Origin: Phytomonospora endophytica
Lineage (GTDB): Bacteria; Actinomycetota; Actinomycetes; Mycobacteriales; Micromonosporaceae
Assembly (NCBI RefSeq): GCF_014202425.1
Contig: NZ_JACHGT010000006.1
Location: 248,001 to 312,000, forward strand
Direction of reading: 5' to 3'
Length of the DNA stretch: 64,000 bases
Position 1 is the stretch's first letter; each line of letters starts with the position of its first letter. Positions 33,697-42,400 of the stretch are shown piece by piece. Under the pieces are notes generated by a model. The model saw only the letters and a program-made list of their open reading frames with translations, did no database searches and had not been told where the DNA came from. Made by a program: the position numbers and the translations under genes.

Positions 33697-34458
33697 ATGA
33701 CCTCACCGGTGACGTTCACCTCCGCGGGCGGCGGAGGCGGAGGCGGTACCCCGTCGAGCCTTCAGCGCGCCTACCTCGAACTGCGAGAGCCGCCTGCCGA
33801 CGGCAGCACCGCCCAGCCGGGCGCGCCCATCGGCCGGATCGACTTCCAGTTCAACCCCAAGGAACTCAGCCTCTCCAAGAACGCCAAATGGAAGCGCGAT
33901 GCCCAGCGCAACGCCAAGAAGTCCGGTCCGCCGGAGTTCACCGGCTCCGACCCGGCGAAGCTGACCCTGGAGATGTTCTTCGACGCCACCGAGAAAATGG
34001 ACAGCAAGGTCGTCAAGGCCGTCGAGCAGCTGTTCAACTGTTGCGTCCCGACCGACGCCAGCCGTCAGGCGAAGAAGGGCTCGCCACCGTGGGTCATCTT
34101 CCACTGGGGCCCGATGACGGGTTTCCCGTCGTACGTGAGCAGCGTGACCGCCAAGTACACCTTGTTCACTCCGGCGGGCACACCCGTCCGTGCGGTGTGC
34201 ACGGTCAACCTGGAGGAGATCTCGGGTGAGCAGAGCGGCCAGAACCCGACATCCGGTTCGCGTACGGCCCGCCGCGCGCACATCGTGACCGCCGGCGACA
34301 CGCTCCAGTCCCTGTCGTACCGCACCTACGGCAACGCCGGTCTGTGGCGGGTCATCGCCGAGGCCAACGGCGTGACCGACCCGATGCGGATCCCGGTCGG
34401 CACTCGCCTGCTGGTGCCCGCCGCCGACGAACTGCCCGGAGACGGCGATGGCCAATGA
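33697..34458 (+). CDS. LysM-domain baseplate hub/tube-connecting protein
   Basis: This 253-residue protein resembles eCIS Cis7/Afp7-type proteins. Residues about 30-180 hold the CIS tube-protein domain (GRIDFQFNPKELSLSKNAKW, LTLEMFFDATEKMDSK). Residues about 195-245 are a LysM domain (AHIVTAGDTLQSLSYRTYGNAGLWRVI, GTRLLVPAADEL). LysM in tail proteins usually serves for peptidoglycan or protein contact in the baseplate. A Gly-rich run lies near the N-terminus. Its end overlaps the spike gene by 11 bases. Confidence 0.9.
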   Translation: MTSPVTFTSAGGGGGGGTPSSLQRAYLELREPPADGSTAQPGAPIGRIDFQFNPKELSLSKNAKWKRDAQRNAKKSGPPEFTGSDPAKLTLEMFFDATEKMDSKVVKAVEQLFNCCVPTDASRQAKKGSPPWVIFHWGPMTGFPSYVSSVTAKYTLFTPAGTPVRAVCTVNLEEISGEQSGQNPTSGSRTARRAHIVTAGDTLQSLSYRTYGNAGLWRVIAEANGVTDPMRIPVGTRLLVPAADELPGDGDGQ

Positions 34459-36235
34459 GAGCTTCGCGAACACGCTGATCGTCGAGGTCGACGGTACGGC
34501 GCTGCCCGCCGACGTCGCGTCCCTGATGACCTACGCGTTCGTCGACGCCAGCCGGAACCTGCCCGACACCTGCGCGCTGCGGTTCCGCGACCCGCAGCGC
34601 CTCGCCTTGCAGAAGGGGAAGTTCAAAGTCGGCGCGAAGCTCTCGATCAAGGTCAACACCGCCGAGCCCGGTGGCCCGAAGGTGCTGCTGACCGGTGAGG
34701 TCACCGCTGTCGAACTCGACCTCGACGCGGGCGGCAGTTTCACCGAGGTGCGCGGCCTCGACCTCGCGCACCGCCTCTACCGGGGACGTCGTGTCGCGGC
34801 GTACCCGGACATGGGTGTCGCCGACGTCGTGCGGAAGGTCGCGACGCGGGCGAAGGTCCCGGTCGGCACCATCGACGCCGTCTCGGGCGTCGGCGGGAAA
34901 CAGCACACGCAGTTCAGCCAGGACAACGTCAGCGACTGGGACTTCCTGGCCCGCCTCGCCGACCTCGTCGGCGCCCAGATCTCCTGCTCCGAGGGCAAAC
35001 TCGACTTCAAACTGCCGGCACCGCCCTCCGGGGCACCACCGAGCAGCGCGGTCGCGACGACCGACCCGCTCGTCCTGGAGGCCAACCGCAACCTCATCTC
35101 CCTGCGCGCGGCGATCACCGCCGCCGAGCAGGTGCCGAGCGTCGAGGTCCGCGGCTGGGACTTCGAGCACAAGCAGGAGATCACCGCCACCGAGACCCCG
35201 AAGCCCGCGGGCACCGAGGTCCCCGGGCTCGACCCGACGGGCATGGCCGGGAAGTTCGGCGCGCCCCCGTACCTGAGCACCAGCGCCGCCTACCACAGCC
35301 AGGGCGAGGTCAAGGCCTCCGCGAAGGCCCTCGCCGACCAGCTCGCCGGCGCCTCCGCCGAACTCGACGGTGTCGCGAAGGGAAACCCGAAACTGCGACC
35401 GGGCACGGCCGTGGCTCTGGCCGGTGTCGGCGAGCCCTTCGCCGGGAAGTACACGCTGACGAGCACGAGGCACTTGTTCAGCGAGACGGCGGGTTACACG
35501 ACGGCGTTCACGGTGTCGCACAAGCAGGAGCGTTCCTTCTACGGCCTCATCTCCAGGGGCAGCGGCGGGGGAGGCCCGGCGGGCGTGAGCGGGCTGATGC
35601 CCGGGATCGTCTCCGACGTCCGCGACCCGCTCAAACTCGGCCGAGTGAAGCTCACGTTTCCCTGGCTGGCGAAGGACTTCACGTCCGGCTGGGCGCGCAC
35701 GGTGCAGCTCAGCGCGGGCAAGGACCGCGGTTCGTGGCTGCTGCCCGAGGTCGGCGATGAGGTCCTCGTAGGACGCTGCGAAGGTGACATGGACACCCTC
35801 TACGTCCTCGGCGGCCTCCACAACGGCAAGGACACCGTCCCGGAACTCTCCGCACCCGGCATCGACGGCTCCAGCGGCGAGATCGGCGTCCGCGCACTGG
35901 TGTCACGAAAAGGCCACCGGCTCGAACTGGTCGACGCGCAGGGAAAGGAGGGGATCCTCCTGTCCACGGGGGACAAGAAGATCCTGCTGAAGTTCGATCA
36001 GACCGGCAAGACGATCGAGCTGACCAGCCCCGGCGAGATCAAGGTGAAGGGCGTCGGTATCACCATCGATGCCGGCACCGGCCCCCTGGAGATGAAGGGC
36101 AACCAGGTCAAGGTCACCGGACAGCAATCCGTCGAGGTCACCGGCACCCAGGTGAAGGTCGCCGGCCAAGGCCAGGCGGAGTTCTCCGCGGGCGGCCCGG
36201 TCACCGTCAAGGGCGCGATCGTCCGGATCAACTGA
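34448..36235 (+). CDS. VgrG/gp5-gp27-like spike protein
   Basis: This 595-residue protein has a phage late-control-D (gp27-like) part (about 1-370). An OB-fold gp5 domain follows (about 385-465: GIVSDVRDPLKLGRVKLTFPW, SWLLPEVGDEVLVGRCEGD). It ends in a beta-helix of short alternating repeats (EIKVKGVGITID, QVKVTGQQSVEVTGTQVKV). No extra effector domain is fused at its end. It forms the trimeric central spike below the tube, to be capped by the PAAR protein encoded next. Confidence 0.95.
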   Translation: MANESFANTLIVEVDGTALPADVASLMTYAFVDASRNLPDTCALRFRDPQRLALQKGKFKVGAKLSIKVNTAEPGGPKVLLTGEVTAVELDLDAGGSFTEVRGLDLAHRLYRGRRVAAYPDMGVADVVRKVATRAKVPVGTIDAVSGVGGKQHTQFSQDNVSDWDFLARLADLVGAQISCSEGKLDFKLPAPPSGAPPSSAVATTDPLVLEANRNLISLRAAITAAEQVPSVEVRGWDFEHKQEITATETPKPAGTEVPGLDPTGMAGKFGAPPYLSTSAAYHSQGEVKASAKALADQLAGASAELDGVAKGNPKLRPGTAVALAGVGEPFAGKYTLTSTRHLFSETAGYTTAFTVSHKQERSFYGLISRGSGGGGPAGVSGLMPGIVSDVRDPLKLGRVKLTFPWLAKDFTSGWARTVQLSAGKDRGSWLLPEVGDEVLVGRCEGDMDTLYVLGGLHNGKDTVPELSAPGIDGSSGEIGVRALVSRKGHRLELVDAQGKEGILLSTGDKKILLKFDQTGKTIELTSPGEIKVKGVGITIDAGTGPLEMKGNQVKVTGQQSVEVTGTQVKVAGQGQAEFSAGGPVTVKGAIVRIN

Positions 36236-36267
36236 CATTCACACCGGCAAAGGAAAGGGGGACCGCG

Positions 36268-36552
36268 ATGCCACCCGCGGCCCGCGTCACCGACCGCACC
36301 GCCCATCCCGGGGTCATCACCGGCCCGGGCGTCGCGACCGTCCTCATCGGAGGGCTGCCCGCCGCGACCGTCGGTGACATGCATGCCTGCTCGTTCCCGC
36401 CCCCACCGCCGCACCCGCCGACGCCGATCATCCCCCCGGGGTGCCCGACGGTGCTCATCGGCGGCAAGCCCGCGGCGCGGGTCGGCGACATGTCCGCCTG
36501 CGGCGCTCCGATCCTGCCCCCGGGCTGCCCGACCGTCATGATCGGAGGCTGA
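36268..36552 (+). CDS. PAAR-motif spike tip protein
   Basis: This 94-residue protein is two similar halves: TVLIGGLPAATVGDMHAC and TVLIGGKPAARVGDMSAC, plus a third PTVMIGG. It has the short hairpin turns and His/Cys ligands expected of the zinc-binding PAAR cone. It sits between the spike and gp25 genes, as in other eCIS clusters, and has no C-terminal toxin extension. Confidence 0.92.
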   Translation: MPPAARVTDRTAHPGVITGPGVATVLIGGLPAATVGDMHACSFPPPPPHPPTPIIPPGCPTVLIGGKPAARVGDMSACGAPILPPGCPTVMIGG

Positions 36553-36553
36553 C

Positions 36554-36985
36554 GTGGCCGAGGAGTTCATCGGCGCAGGCTGGGCGTTTCCCCTGCGGAC
36601 CGACGCCACCGGCTCGATCGCGCTCGTGCAGGGCGACCGGGAGCTGGTGGAGAGCATCCACCTGATCCTGGCGACCGCGCCGGGCGAGCGCCCGATGCGC
36701 CCGGAGTTCGGCTGCGCCATCCATGATCTGGCCTTCGCGCCCGCCGACGCGGCGACGGCCGGCCGGATCGCCTACGAGGTCCGGGTCGCGTTGGAGCGGT
36801 GGGAACCGCGCGTGACCTTGCAGGACGTCGTGGTGAACTTCGATGAGGTCGACAACGGCCGCCTGCTCATCGAGATCCTCTACAGCGTCCGCGGCACGAA
36901 CGACCCGCGCAACCTGGTGTTCCCGTTCTACATGATCCCCTCGGAAGAGACCGCCGAGCTGCCCGCACAGGACGGTGAGCGATGA
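36554..36985 (+). CDS. gp25/GPW baseplate wedge protein
   Basis: A GTG start one base after the PAAR stop gives 143 residues. The gp25 core is clear: GWAFPLRTDATGSIALVQGDRELVESIHLILATAPGERPMRPEFGC. In phages and eCIS this lysozyme-like fold lacks catalysis and links baseplate to sheath. Its stop overlaps the baseplate-J start by four bases. Confidence 0.93.
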   Translation: MAEEFIGAGWAFPLRTDATGSIALVQGDRELVESIHLILATAPGERPMRPEFGCAIHDLAFAPADAATAGRIAYEVRVALERWEPRVTLQDVVVNFDEVDNGRLLIEILYSVRGTNDPRNLVFPFYMIPSEETAELPAQDGER

Positions 36986-38919
36986 CCCTGCCCGTACCCA
37001 ACCTCGACGACCGCCGGTTCCAGGACCTGGTCGACGAAGCCAAGCGCATGGTGCAGCAGAAGTGCCCGGAGTGGACCGATCACAACGTCTCGGATCCGGG
37101 CGTGACGCTGATCGAGACCTTCGCGATGATGGTCGACCAGTTGCTGTATCGGGTGAATCAGGTTCCGACGCTGCACTACTTGCGTTTCCTCGACTTGATC
37201 GGTGTGAAGTTGTTCCCGCCGACGGCGGCGCGCGGCGACGTGACGTTCTGGTTGTCCGCGGCGCAGGACGCGGTCGTGGCGGTCCCGTCGGACACGCAGG
37301 TCGCGACGCCGTACACCGAGACCGAGCAGCCGGTGGTGTTCCGTACGTCCAAGGAACTGTCGATCGTGCCGTGTTCGCTGGGGAACATCCTGACCACGGC
37401 CAACGGCGGCCGCCCGGTGGAACGCACCGGCGACCTGCTGACCGGTTCGGGTCTCGCCGCGTTCCAGGCGACGCCGACGATCGGTGACGCGATCATATTC
37501 GGGCTGTCCGACGCGGTGCCGAGTTGCGCGGTACTTCTGCGCATCGAGTGCAACGTGGAGGGTGTCGGTGTCGACCCACGGGACCCGCCGCTGGCGTGGG
37601 AGGCGTGGAACGGGCACGGTTGGTCGCCGTGCGAGGTCGACCGTGACACCACTGGTGGTTTCAACAAGGCCGGTGACGTGGTCCTGCACGTGCCCGAGAC
37701 GCACACACCATCCGTTGTGGACAGTCGCCGGGCAGGCTGGATTCGCTGCCGTCTGACGACTCCGGCTGAGGGCCAGCCCTTCTACCAGGCGCCCCCGCGC
37801 CTGACGGCGGTCACCGCCAGCACGATCGGCGGGACCGTCGCTGCGGTCCACGCGCAGCTCGTCCGCAACGAGATCGTCGGCGTCTCCGAAGGCACGCCCG
37901 GACAGCGTTTCCCACTCGCGCACAGCCCCGTCGTGGCCACCGAGGCACCGTTCAACGTGGACGTTTCCTCGCCCGAGGGATGGCAGGAGTGGAAAGAGGT
38001 GAGCTCCTTCGCGCGCTCCGGCCCCGAGGACCGCCACGTACAGATCGACCGCACCGCCGGCCAGGTCGTGTTCGGCCCCGCCGTCCGCGAACCCGACGGC
38101 AGCCTGCGCCATTACGGCGCCGTGCCCCCGAAGGGTGCCGCGGTCCGCGCCCCCGAGTACCTCACCGGCGGTGGCCGCGCGGGAAACGTCGCCCGCGACC
38201 TCCTGCGCGTCCAGCGCGACCCCGTCCCGTTCGTTTCGACCGTCACCAACCGCCGCCCCGCCACCGGCGGCGTCGACGGCGAATCCGTCGAGGACGCCGC
38301 CATCCGCGGCCCGCTCATGCTGCGCACCAGGGAACGCGCCGTGACCGTCGACGACTACGAGCAGCTCGCCGCCGAGGCCGCGCCCGACCTCGCGCGCGTC
38401 CGCTGCGTCCCCATCACCGCAGACCCGGGAGCCGTGCGCCTGTTGGTGGTCCCGTCCGTCCCGGACTCCCTCGACGTCGGCATCAACCAGCTCGAACCCA
38501 GCGAGGACACCCTCGCGCGCATCGCCTCCTTCCTCGACGAACGCCGCTGCCTCGGATCGCGCATCTCCGTGGAACCCCCCTTCTACCAGGGCGTCACCGT
38601 CGTCGCGCAGCTCCGCGCAAAGCGACGCAGCTCCCCGGAGGCCCTGCAGGAAAGAGCGGTTCGCGCGCTGTACAAGTACCTCAACCCCATCGAAGGCGGC
38701 GCCGACGGCCGTGGCTGGCCCTTCGGCCGGCCCGTCCAGTCCGGTGAGCTCTTCGCCGTCCTGCAACAGCTCCAGGGCGTCGACCTTGTCGAAGACGTGC
38801 GCCTCTTCGGCGCCGACCCCTCGACAGGCAAGCGCGGCTCGGCCGTGCAGCGCCTCGACCTGCAGCCCCACGCGCTGGTGTTCTCCTACGGGCACCAGGT
38901 CCGCATCACCGAGGAGTGA
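36982..38919 (+). CDS. Baseplate J-like assembly protein (gp6 homologue)
   Basis: This 645-residue protein starts LPVPNLDDRRFQDLVDEAKRM ... WTDHNVSDPGVTLIETFAMM, the usual opening of putative baseplate assembly proteins in eCIS. It ends with a baseplate-J domain (TVDDYEQLAAEAAPDLARVRCV). It builds the wedge ring. It overlaps the gp25 gene by four bases and is followed closely by the tail protein gene. Confidence 0.93.
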   Translation: MTLPVPNLDDRRFQDLVDEAKRMVQQKCPEWTDHNVSDPGVTLIETFAMMVDQLLYRVNQVPTLHYLRFLDLIGVKLFPPTAARGDVTFWLSAAQDAVVAVPSDTQVATPYTETEQPVVFRTSKELSIVPCSLGNILTTANGGRPVERTGDLLTGSGLAAFQATPTIGDAIIFGLSDAVPSCAVLLRIECNVEGVGVDPRDPPLAWEAWNGHGWSPCEVDRDTTGGFNKAGDVVLHVPETHTPSVVDSRRAGWIRCRLTTPAEGQPFYQAPPRLTAVTASTIGGTVAAVHAQLVRNEIVGVSEGTPGQRFPLAHSPVVATEAPFNVDVSSPEGWQEWKEVSSFARSGPEDRHVQIDRTAGQVVFGPAVREPDGSLRHYGAVPPKGAAVRAPEYLTGGGRAGNVARDLLRVQRDPVPFVSTVTNRRPATGGVDGESVEDAAIRGPLMLRTRERAVTVDDYEQLAAEAAPDLARVRCVPITADPGAVRLLVVPSVPDSLDVGINQLEPSEDTLARIASFLDERRCLGSRISVEPPFYQGVTVVAQLRAKRRSSPEALQERAVRALYKYLNPIEGGADGRGWPFGRPVQSGELFAVLQQLQGVDLVEDVRLFGADPSTGKRGSAVQRLDLQPHALVFSYGHQVRITEE

Positions 38920-38921
38920 CG

Positions 38922-39482
38922 ATGCGCAACGGGATCCCGGGCCTGCCGACGCCCCACCCCATCGGCGAGTCGATGCCCGCCGTCTACGCCGAGGACGCCT
39001 TCGCACAGCGCTTCACCAGCGCACTCGACGAGGTCCTCGCACCGATCTTCGCCACCCTCGACTGCTTCGAGGCCTACCTCGACCCGGCCATGGCGCCCGA
39101 GGACCTCGTCGACTGGCTCGCCGACTGGGTGGCGCTGCCCATCGATGACAGCTGGACCATCGAGCGCAGGCGGGAACTCGTCCGGCACGCCGTCCAGTTG
39201 CACCGCTGGCGCGGCACGAAGAAAGGGCTGGCCGCGCACGTACGGCTGCTCACTGGAGGGGACGTCGAGATCACCGACAACGGGGGATGCACCTGGTCGC
39301 GTACGGCTTTGGCCAAGCTGCCCGGCACCCCCACCCCATCGGTGGAGGTCCTGGTGAGGGTGACCACGACGGCTGGGGTCGACGTGGGACGACTGTCGGC
39401 GACCGTCTCCGACGCCGTCCCCGCACACGTCCCCACCAAGATCCGCGTCGTCCCCACGGGACGAGCCCAAGTGCCCGGTTAG
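38922..39482 (+). CDS. eCIS baseplate/tail protein (gpI-like, TIGR02242-type)
   Basis: The ATG at 38922 has GAGGAG 5 bases upstream, inside the end of the baseplate-J gene; a GTG at 38916 is less likely. The 186-residue protein opens with YAEDAFAQRFTSALDEVLAPIFATLDCFEAYLDP and VDWLADWVALPIDDSW, the phage tail protein gpI pattern, and ends in a beta domain. It is the last structural gene of the + cluster; no fibre gene follows. Confidence 0.88.
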   Translation: MRNGIPGLPTPHPIGESMPAVYAEDAFAQRFTSALDEVLAPIFATLDCFEAYLDPAMAPEDLVDWLADWVALPIDDSWTIERRRELVRHAVQLHRWRGTKKGLAAHVRLLTGGDVEITDNGGCTWSRTALAKLPGTPTPSVEVLVRVTTTAGVDVGRLSATVSDAVPAHVPTKIRVVPTGRAQVPG

Positions 39483-39517
39483 CGGTTTTTGTCAGAGGTC
39501 GTGTTTACCGTGAGCGC

Positions 39518-39889
39518 ATGATCCGACTCACCGACGTCGTCATCGACTGCCCCGACCCGAACGCGCTCGCTCGTTTCTACTCCGGCCTCACCGGATGGCC
39601 GCTGGACAAGGACGCCGAGGACTGGGCCTCCATCCGCACGGAAGGCCATGCCGCGCTGGCGTTCCAGCGTGCCGACGACCACCGCCCACCACACTGGCCG
39701 GACCCGGAGCGCCCCCAGCAGATGCACCTCGACTTCGAAGTCGACGACTTCGCGCCCGCGCGTGCGCGCGCGGAGGAACTCGGCGCCGAGTTCGTCGAGG
39801 CCCACGTCGGCCCGCGCGGCTACGGATGGATGGTCATGACCGACCCGGCCGGCCATCCGTTTTGCCTGACTCGTCAACCGAACGGATGA
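39518..39889 (+). CDS. VOC/glyoxalase-like superfamily protein
   Basis: The ATG at 39518 starts MIRLTDVVIDCPDPNALARFY, a typical first VOC strand and helix. The 123-residue protein has one complete beta-alpha-beta-beta-beta pair with HLDFEVDDFAPA and ends GWMVMTDPAGHPFCL. A metal site is not complete, as in the Glyoxalase_6 group. The longer frame upstream overlaps the eCIS tail protein gene and is not used. It is not an injection-system gene. Confidence 0.85.
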   Translation: MIRLTDVVIDCPDPNALARFYSGLTGWPLDKDAEDWASIRTEGHAALAFQRADDHRPPHWPDPERPQQMHLDFEVDDFAPARARAEELGAEFVEAHVGPRGYGWMVMTDPAGHPFCLTRQPNG

Positions 39890-39896
39890 TTCCTAC

Positions 39897-39912
39897 CCAA
39901 ACATATGTTCGA
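39897..39912. promoter_or_regulatory. SOS (LexA) box candidate upstream of DUF222-HNH gene
   Basis: CCAAAC-ATAT-GTTCGA fits the actinobacterial SOS box TCGAAC-N4-GTTCGA with a perfect right half and two mismatches on the left. A TTGACA -35-like hexamer begins 11 bases later (39924-39929). In M. tuberculosis, 13E12-type HNH genes are known LexA targets. Confidence 0.55.
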
Positions 39913-40029
39913 AACATCTTCACTTGACACCATTCATGACAGACCGCAAGAACCGGACACAGGGCTACAGCTCGTTCAATGAGCACAGCGATCAGGGGCC
40001 GTTGTACCGACTCTCGCAAAGGGCATGCC

Positions 40030-41673
40030 ATGTTTGTCGATTCCCCCGAACTGACCAACAACGTCCTCAACCTGCTCGGAGACGTGCGCCGTACCGAAGG
40101 CCGCATCCTCCAGCACCTCGCCAGCATCCACGCCCAAGGCGGCCTCGCCTCCGCCGGCTGGAACGGCTCACTCGCCGGCTGGCTCATCGCCAAAGCGGGC
40201 CTGGCGAAATACCGCGCCCAGCTATGGCAACAGGCGGCCACGCACCTCGAGTTCCTTCCGGCCACGGCCTACGCCGTCACCACGGGCGCGATCTCGATCG
40301 ACCAGGCCGCACCGGTCTTCCGCGCCGTCGCCCGCGGCCACCGTGCCGCACTCACCGACAAGTTCGACGAACCCATCCCCTCCGACTACGTACCCGGCAG
40401 GCCACTGTGGACGCTCGACGAACTGTTCGCCGAGCTCGCCCAACACGAACCGGTCCAGACGGTCAACCAGGCCGTCAAGGAGTTCCTCAACCGAGTCGAC
40501 GCCGAACGCCAGGCCCGTGACTTCGAGCGGCTCCAGGAGCGCCGCCACGTCCTGTTCACGCCCACCCTCGACGGCTCCTGGCATCTTGAGGGCCTACTCG
40601 ACCCACTCGCGGGGGCGAGCGTGCAGACCGCCCTCGACTCACTGATGACACCAGAGGGCTCCACCGACCAGCGCAGCACCGGACAGCGCCGGGCCGACGC
40701 CCTACGCGACCTCGCCGAGACCGGGACCGGCGCCAACGGTCGCGGGGTGACCACCGTCGTCGTCACCGTCGACAACCTCGCCTTGACGACGGACGTCACG
40801 AAGCTGCCCTCGGCCGGTGTGGCCGAGCGGCGCCTCACCCGGCCCTGGGCCGACCTGGAAGGGGCACCGCTCCCGGTGCCGATCGCCCGCAAACTCGCCT
40901 GCGACGCTCGCATCATCCCCGCCGTCCTCGACAGCGACGGTCGCGTCCTCGACGTCGGCCGTGCCAAGCGCCTGGTCACCACGGGGCTCCGCCAGGCACT
41001 CGCCATCGAGCAACCGACCTGCATGTTCCCTCGCTGCACCGTTTCCTGGCGTCGTGCCGACGCACACCACATCGTCCCCTGGGCCGAGGGTGGCAGGACC
41101 GACCTCGACAACCTCGTGCACGTCTGCGGTCGTCACCACGACGCGGCTCACTCCGCCAACTGGACCGTTCACAGGGACCCGGACGACGGCTCGATCGTCT
41201 GGACCGGGACGGCAGGCGAAGTCCATCGCGAGCCCCTCCAGGGCCGTGCTGTGGAGGCTCGTCGTCGCCTGGCGGCCCGAGCGAAGGCCGACCGGTCCCG
41301 GATCACGATGCCCGACATCCTGGGAGACCTGGAAGTTCCCACCGACGAGGTGGAGGCGCCGGAGACCATGGTGGCCGCAGCGGCATCGCCGGACCCCGGC
41401 TCGGCACCGAAGGTCACGCCCGACAACGAACTCGATCCCACATCCGAAAGCGGCACCCGGCCCAGGCCTGAAACGTTTGCCGGCCCCGCCATGCCTGCCG
41501 ACGACTCGACGGAGTCCACGTCACCTGCCTGCGCCGTCCCGTCATCGAAGTCCCGCCGCAAGGCGGGCTCCAAGCCCCACGGCAAGTCCTCGCGTCCGCA
41601 AGGGGGCCAGACCCGCCGTCAGCGCCCTCGACAGGCACGCAACTACCGACGGCAGTCCGGGAAGCAACGATGA
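40030..41673 (+). CDS. DUF222-HNH endonuclease family protein (13E12-like)
   Basis: The protein has 547 residues from the ATG at 40030. The N-terminal ~300 residues are DUF222 (LTNNVLNLLGDVRRTEGRIL, ATAYAVTTGAISIDQA). The HNH part (about 325-375) reads CMFPRCTVSWRRADAHHIVPW, then DLDNLVHVCGRHHDAAH, with the metal cysteines and the His-Asn-His residues in place. The tail is disordered and basic at the end. Such genes are often multicopy and mobile in actinobacteria. An SOS-box-like site and -35 element lie about 120 bases upstream, so DNA damage may induce it. Confidence 0.85.
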   Translation: MFVDSPELTNNVLNLLGDVRRTEGRILQHLASIHAQGGLASAGWNGSLAGWLIAKAGLAKYRAQLWQQAATHLEFLPATAYAVTTGAISIDQAAPVFRAVARGHRAALTDKFDEPIPSDYVPGRPLWTLDELFAELAQHEPVQTVNQAVKEFLNRVDAERQARDFERLQERRHVLFTPTLDGSWHLEGLLDPLAGASVQTALDSLMTPEGSTDQRSTGQRRADALRDLAETGTGANGRGVTTVVVTVDNLALTTDVTKLPSAGVAERRLTRPWADLEGAPLPVPIARKLACDARIIPAVLDSDGRVLDVGRAKRLVTTGLRQALAIEQPTCMFPRCTVSWRRADAHHIVPWAEGGRTDLDNLVHVCGRHHDAAHSANWTVHRDPDDGSIVWTGTAGEVHREPLQGRAVEARRRLAARAKADRSRITMPDILGDLEVPTDEVEAPETMVAAAASPDPGSAPKVTPDNELDPTSESGTRPRPETFAGPAMPADDSTESTSPACAVPSSKSRRKAGSKPHGKSSRPQGGQTRRQRPRQARNYRRQSGKQR

Positions 41674-41862
41674 CGTGGGCGCAGGCTTTCTCTCTGCCAG
41701 GAACCGCTCCCGCCAGCCTGGTCGTCCCCGGCCCCCGATACCTCCAACCCAGCCCACCAACGGCTAGGGCTGTGGCCGCGCCCACAGCTCTAGCCACCCC
41801 GGCCAGGCGCCGATCTCAGCCTTCGCCCGCAGCCCGGGTCAGGTTCATCGCCGGGAGTCGGC

Positions 41863-42312
41863 TCACTCGGTAACGAAGTACGAGTACGGAGCCACCGAGA
41901 CGCCTTCCACGATGCTGCGTTCGTCGTCCTCGGAGGCTCCGGGGTCGAGATCACCGGCCCACAGGGAGTCCATTGACCAGACGGCGAAACCGGCGTGAAA
42001 CTCGAACCCGATGTCGGACGGAGTGCAGGTGTAGCCCCGTCCTTCGAGCTCGGCGACGACCTCGCCGATGAAGCGGTAGGTCAGCTGAACACCGTCGAAG
42101 GTGACCTCTTCGCCACCGTCTCCGCTGTAGCCGAGTTCGACCAGTTCAACGGTGTCGTCAGGGAGGTAATGCACCACGAGGGTCGGTGTCGTCTCGTAGA
42201 CCGCGGGCGACGAACCGGGGCCGTGGACGGGCCGGCCGACACGGTTCTCAACGTCGGCGCGACTGTCACCGACGTGGACGAGTGGAACGCCGCGCTCAGG
42301 CGTGATCTCCAT
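41863..42312 (-). CDS. Hypothetical protein
   Basis: The ATG at 42312 (MEITPERGVPLVHVGDSRADVENRVGR begins here) has GGAG upstream; the longer frame is not supported. The 149-residue protein is acidic, with VVHYLPDDTVELVELGYSG in the middle and no signal peptide. The pattern suggests an immunity-type or SMI1-like fold, but I cannot assign a family. It lies downstream of the alpha/beta hydrolase gene on the same strand. Confidence 0.7.
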   Translation of the reverse strand: MEITPERGVPLVHVGDSRADVENRVGRPVHGPGSSPAVYETTPTLVVHYLPDDTVELVELGYSGDGGEEVTFDGVQLTYRFIGEVVAELEGRGYTCTPSDIGFEFHAGFAVWSMDSLWAGDLDPGASEDDERSIVEGVSVAPYSYFVTE

Positions 42313-42400
42313 GGCTGCTCCGGTCGGGTGGAGTGGGCTCGGGCTTGCGCACACCAGGAGTGTCGCGCGGGGTCCGGCCCGGCATGGCGGCGGGTTTGCG

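Noticed and set aside
26344-39482. Interpretation of the cluster as a temperate contractile-tail prophage
   Set aside because: No capsid, terminase, portal, integrase or lysis genes; the cap, AAA+ and DUF4157 genes fit an injection system.
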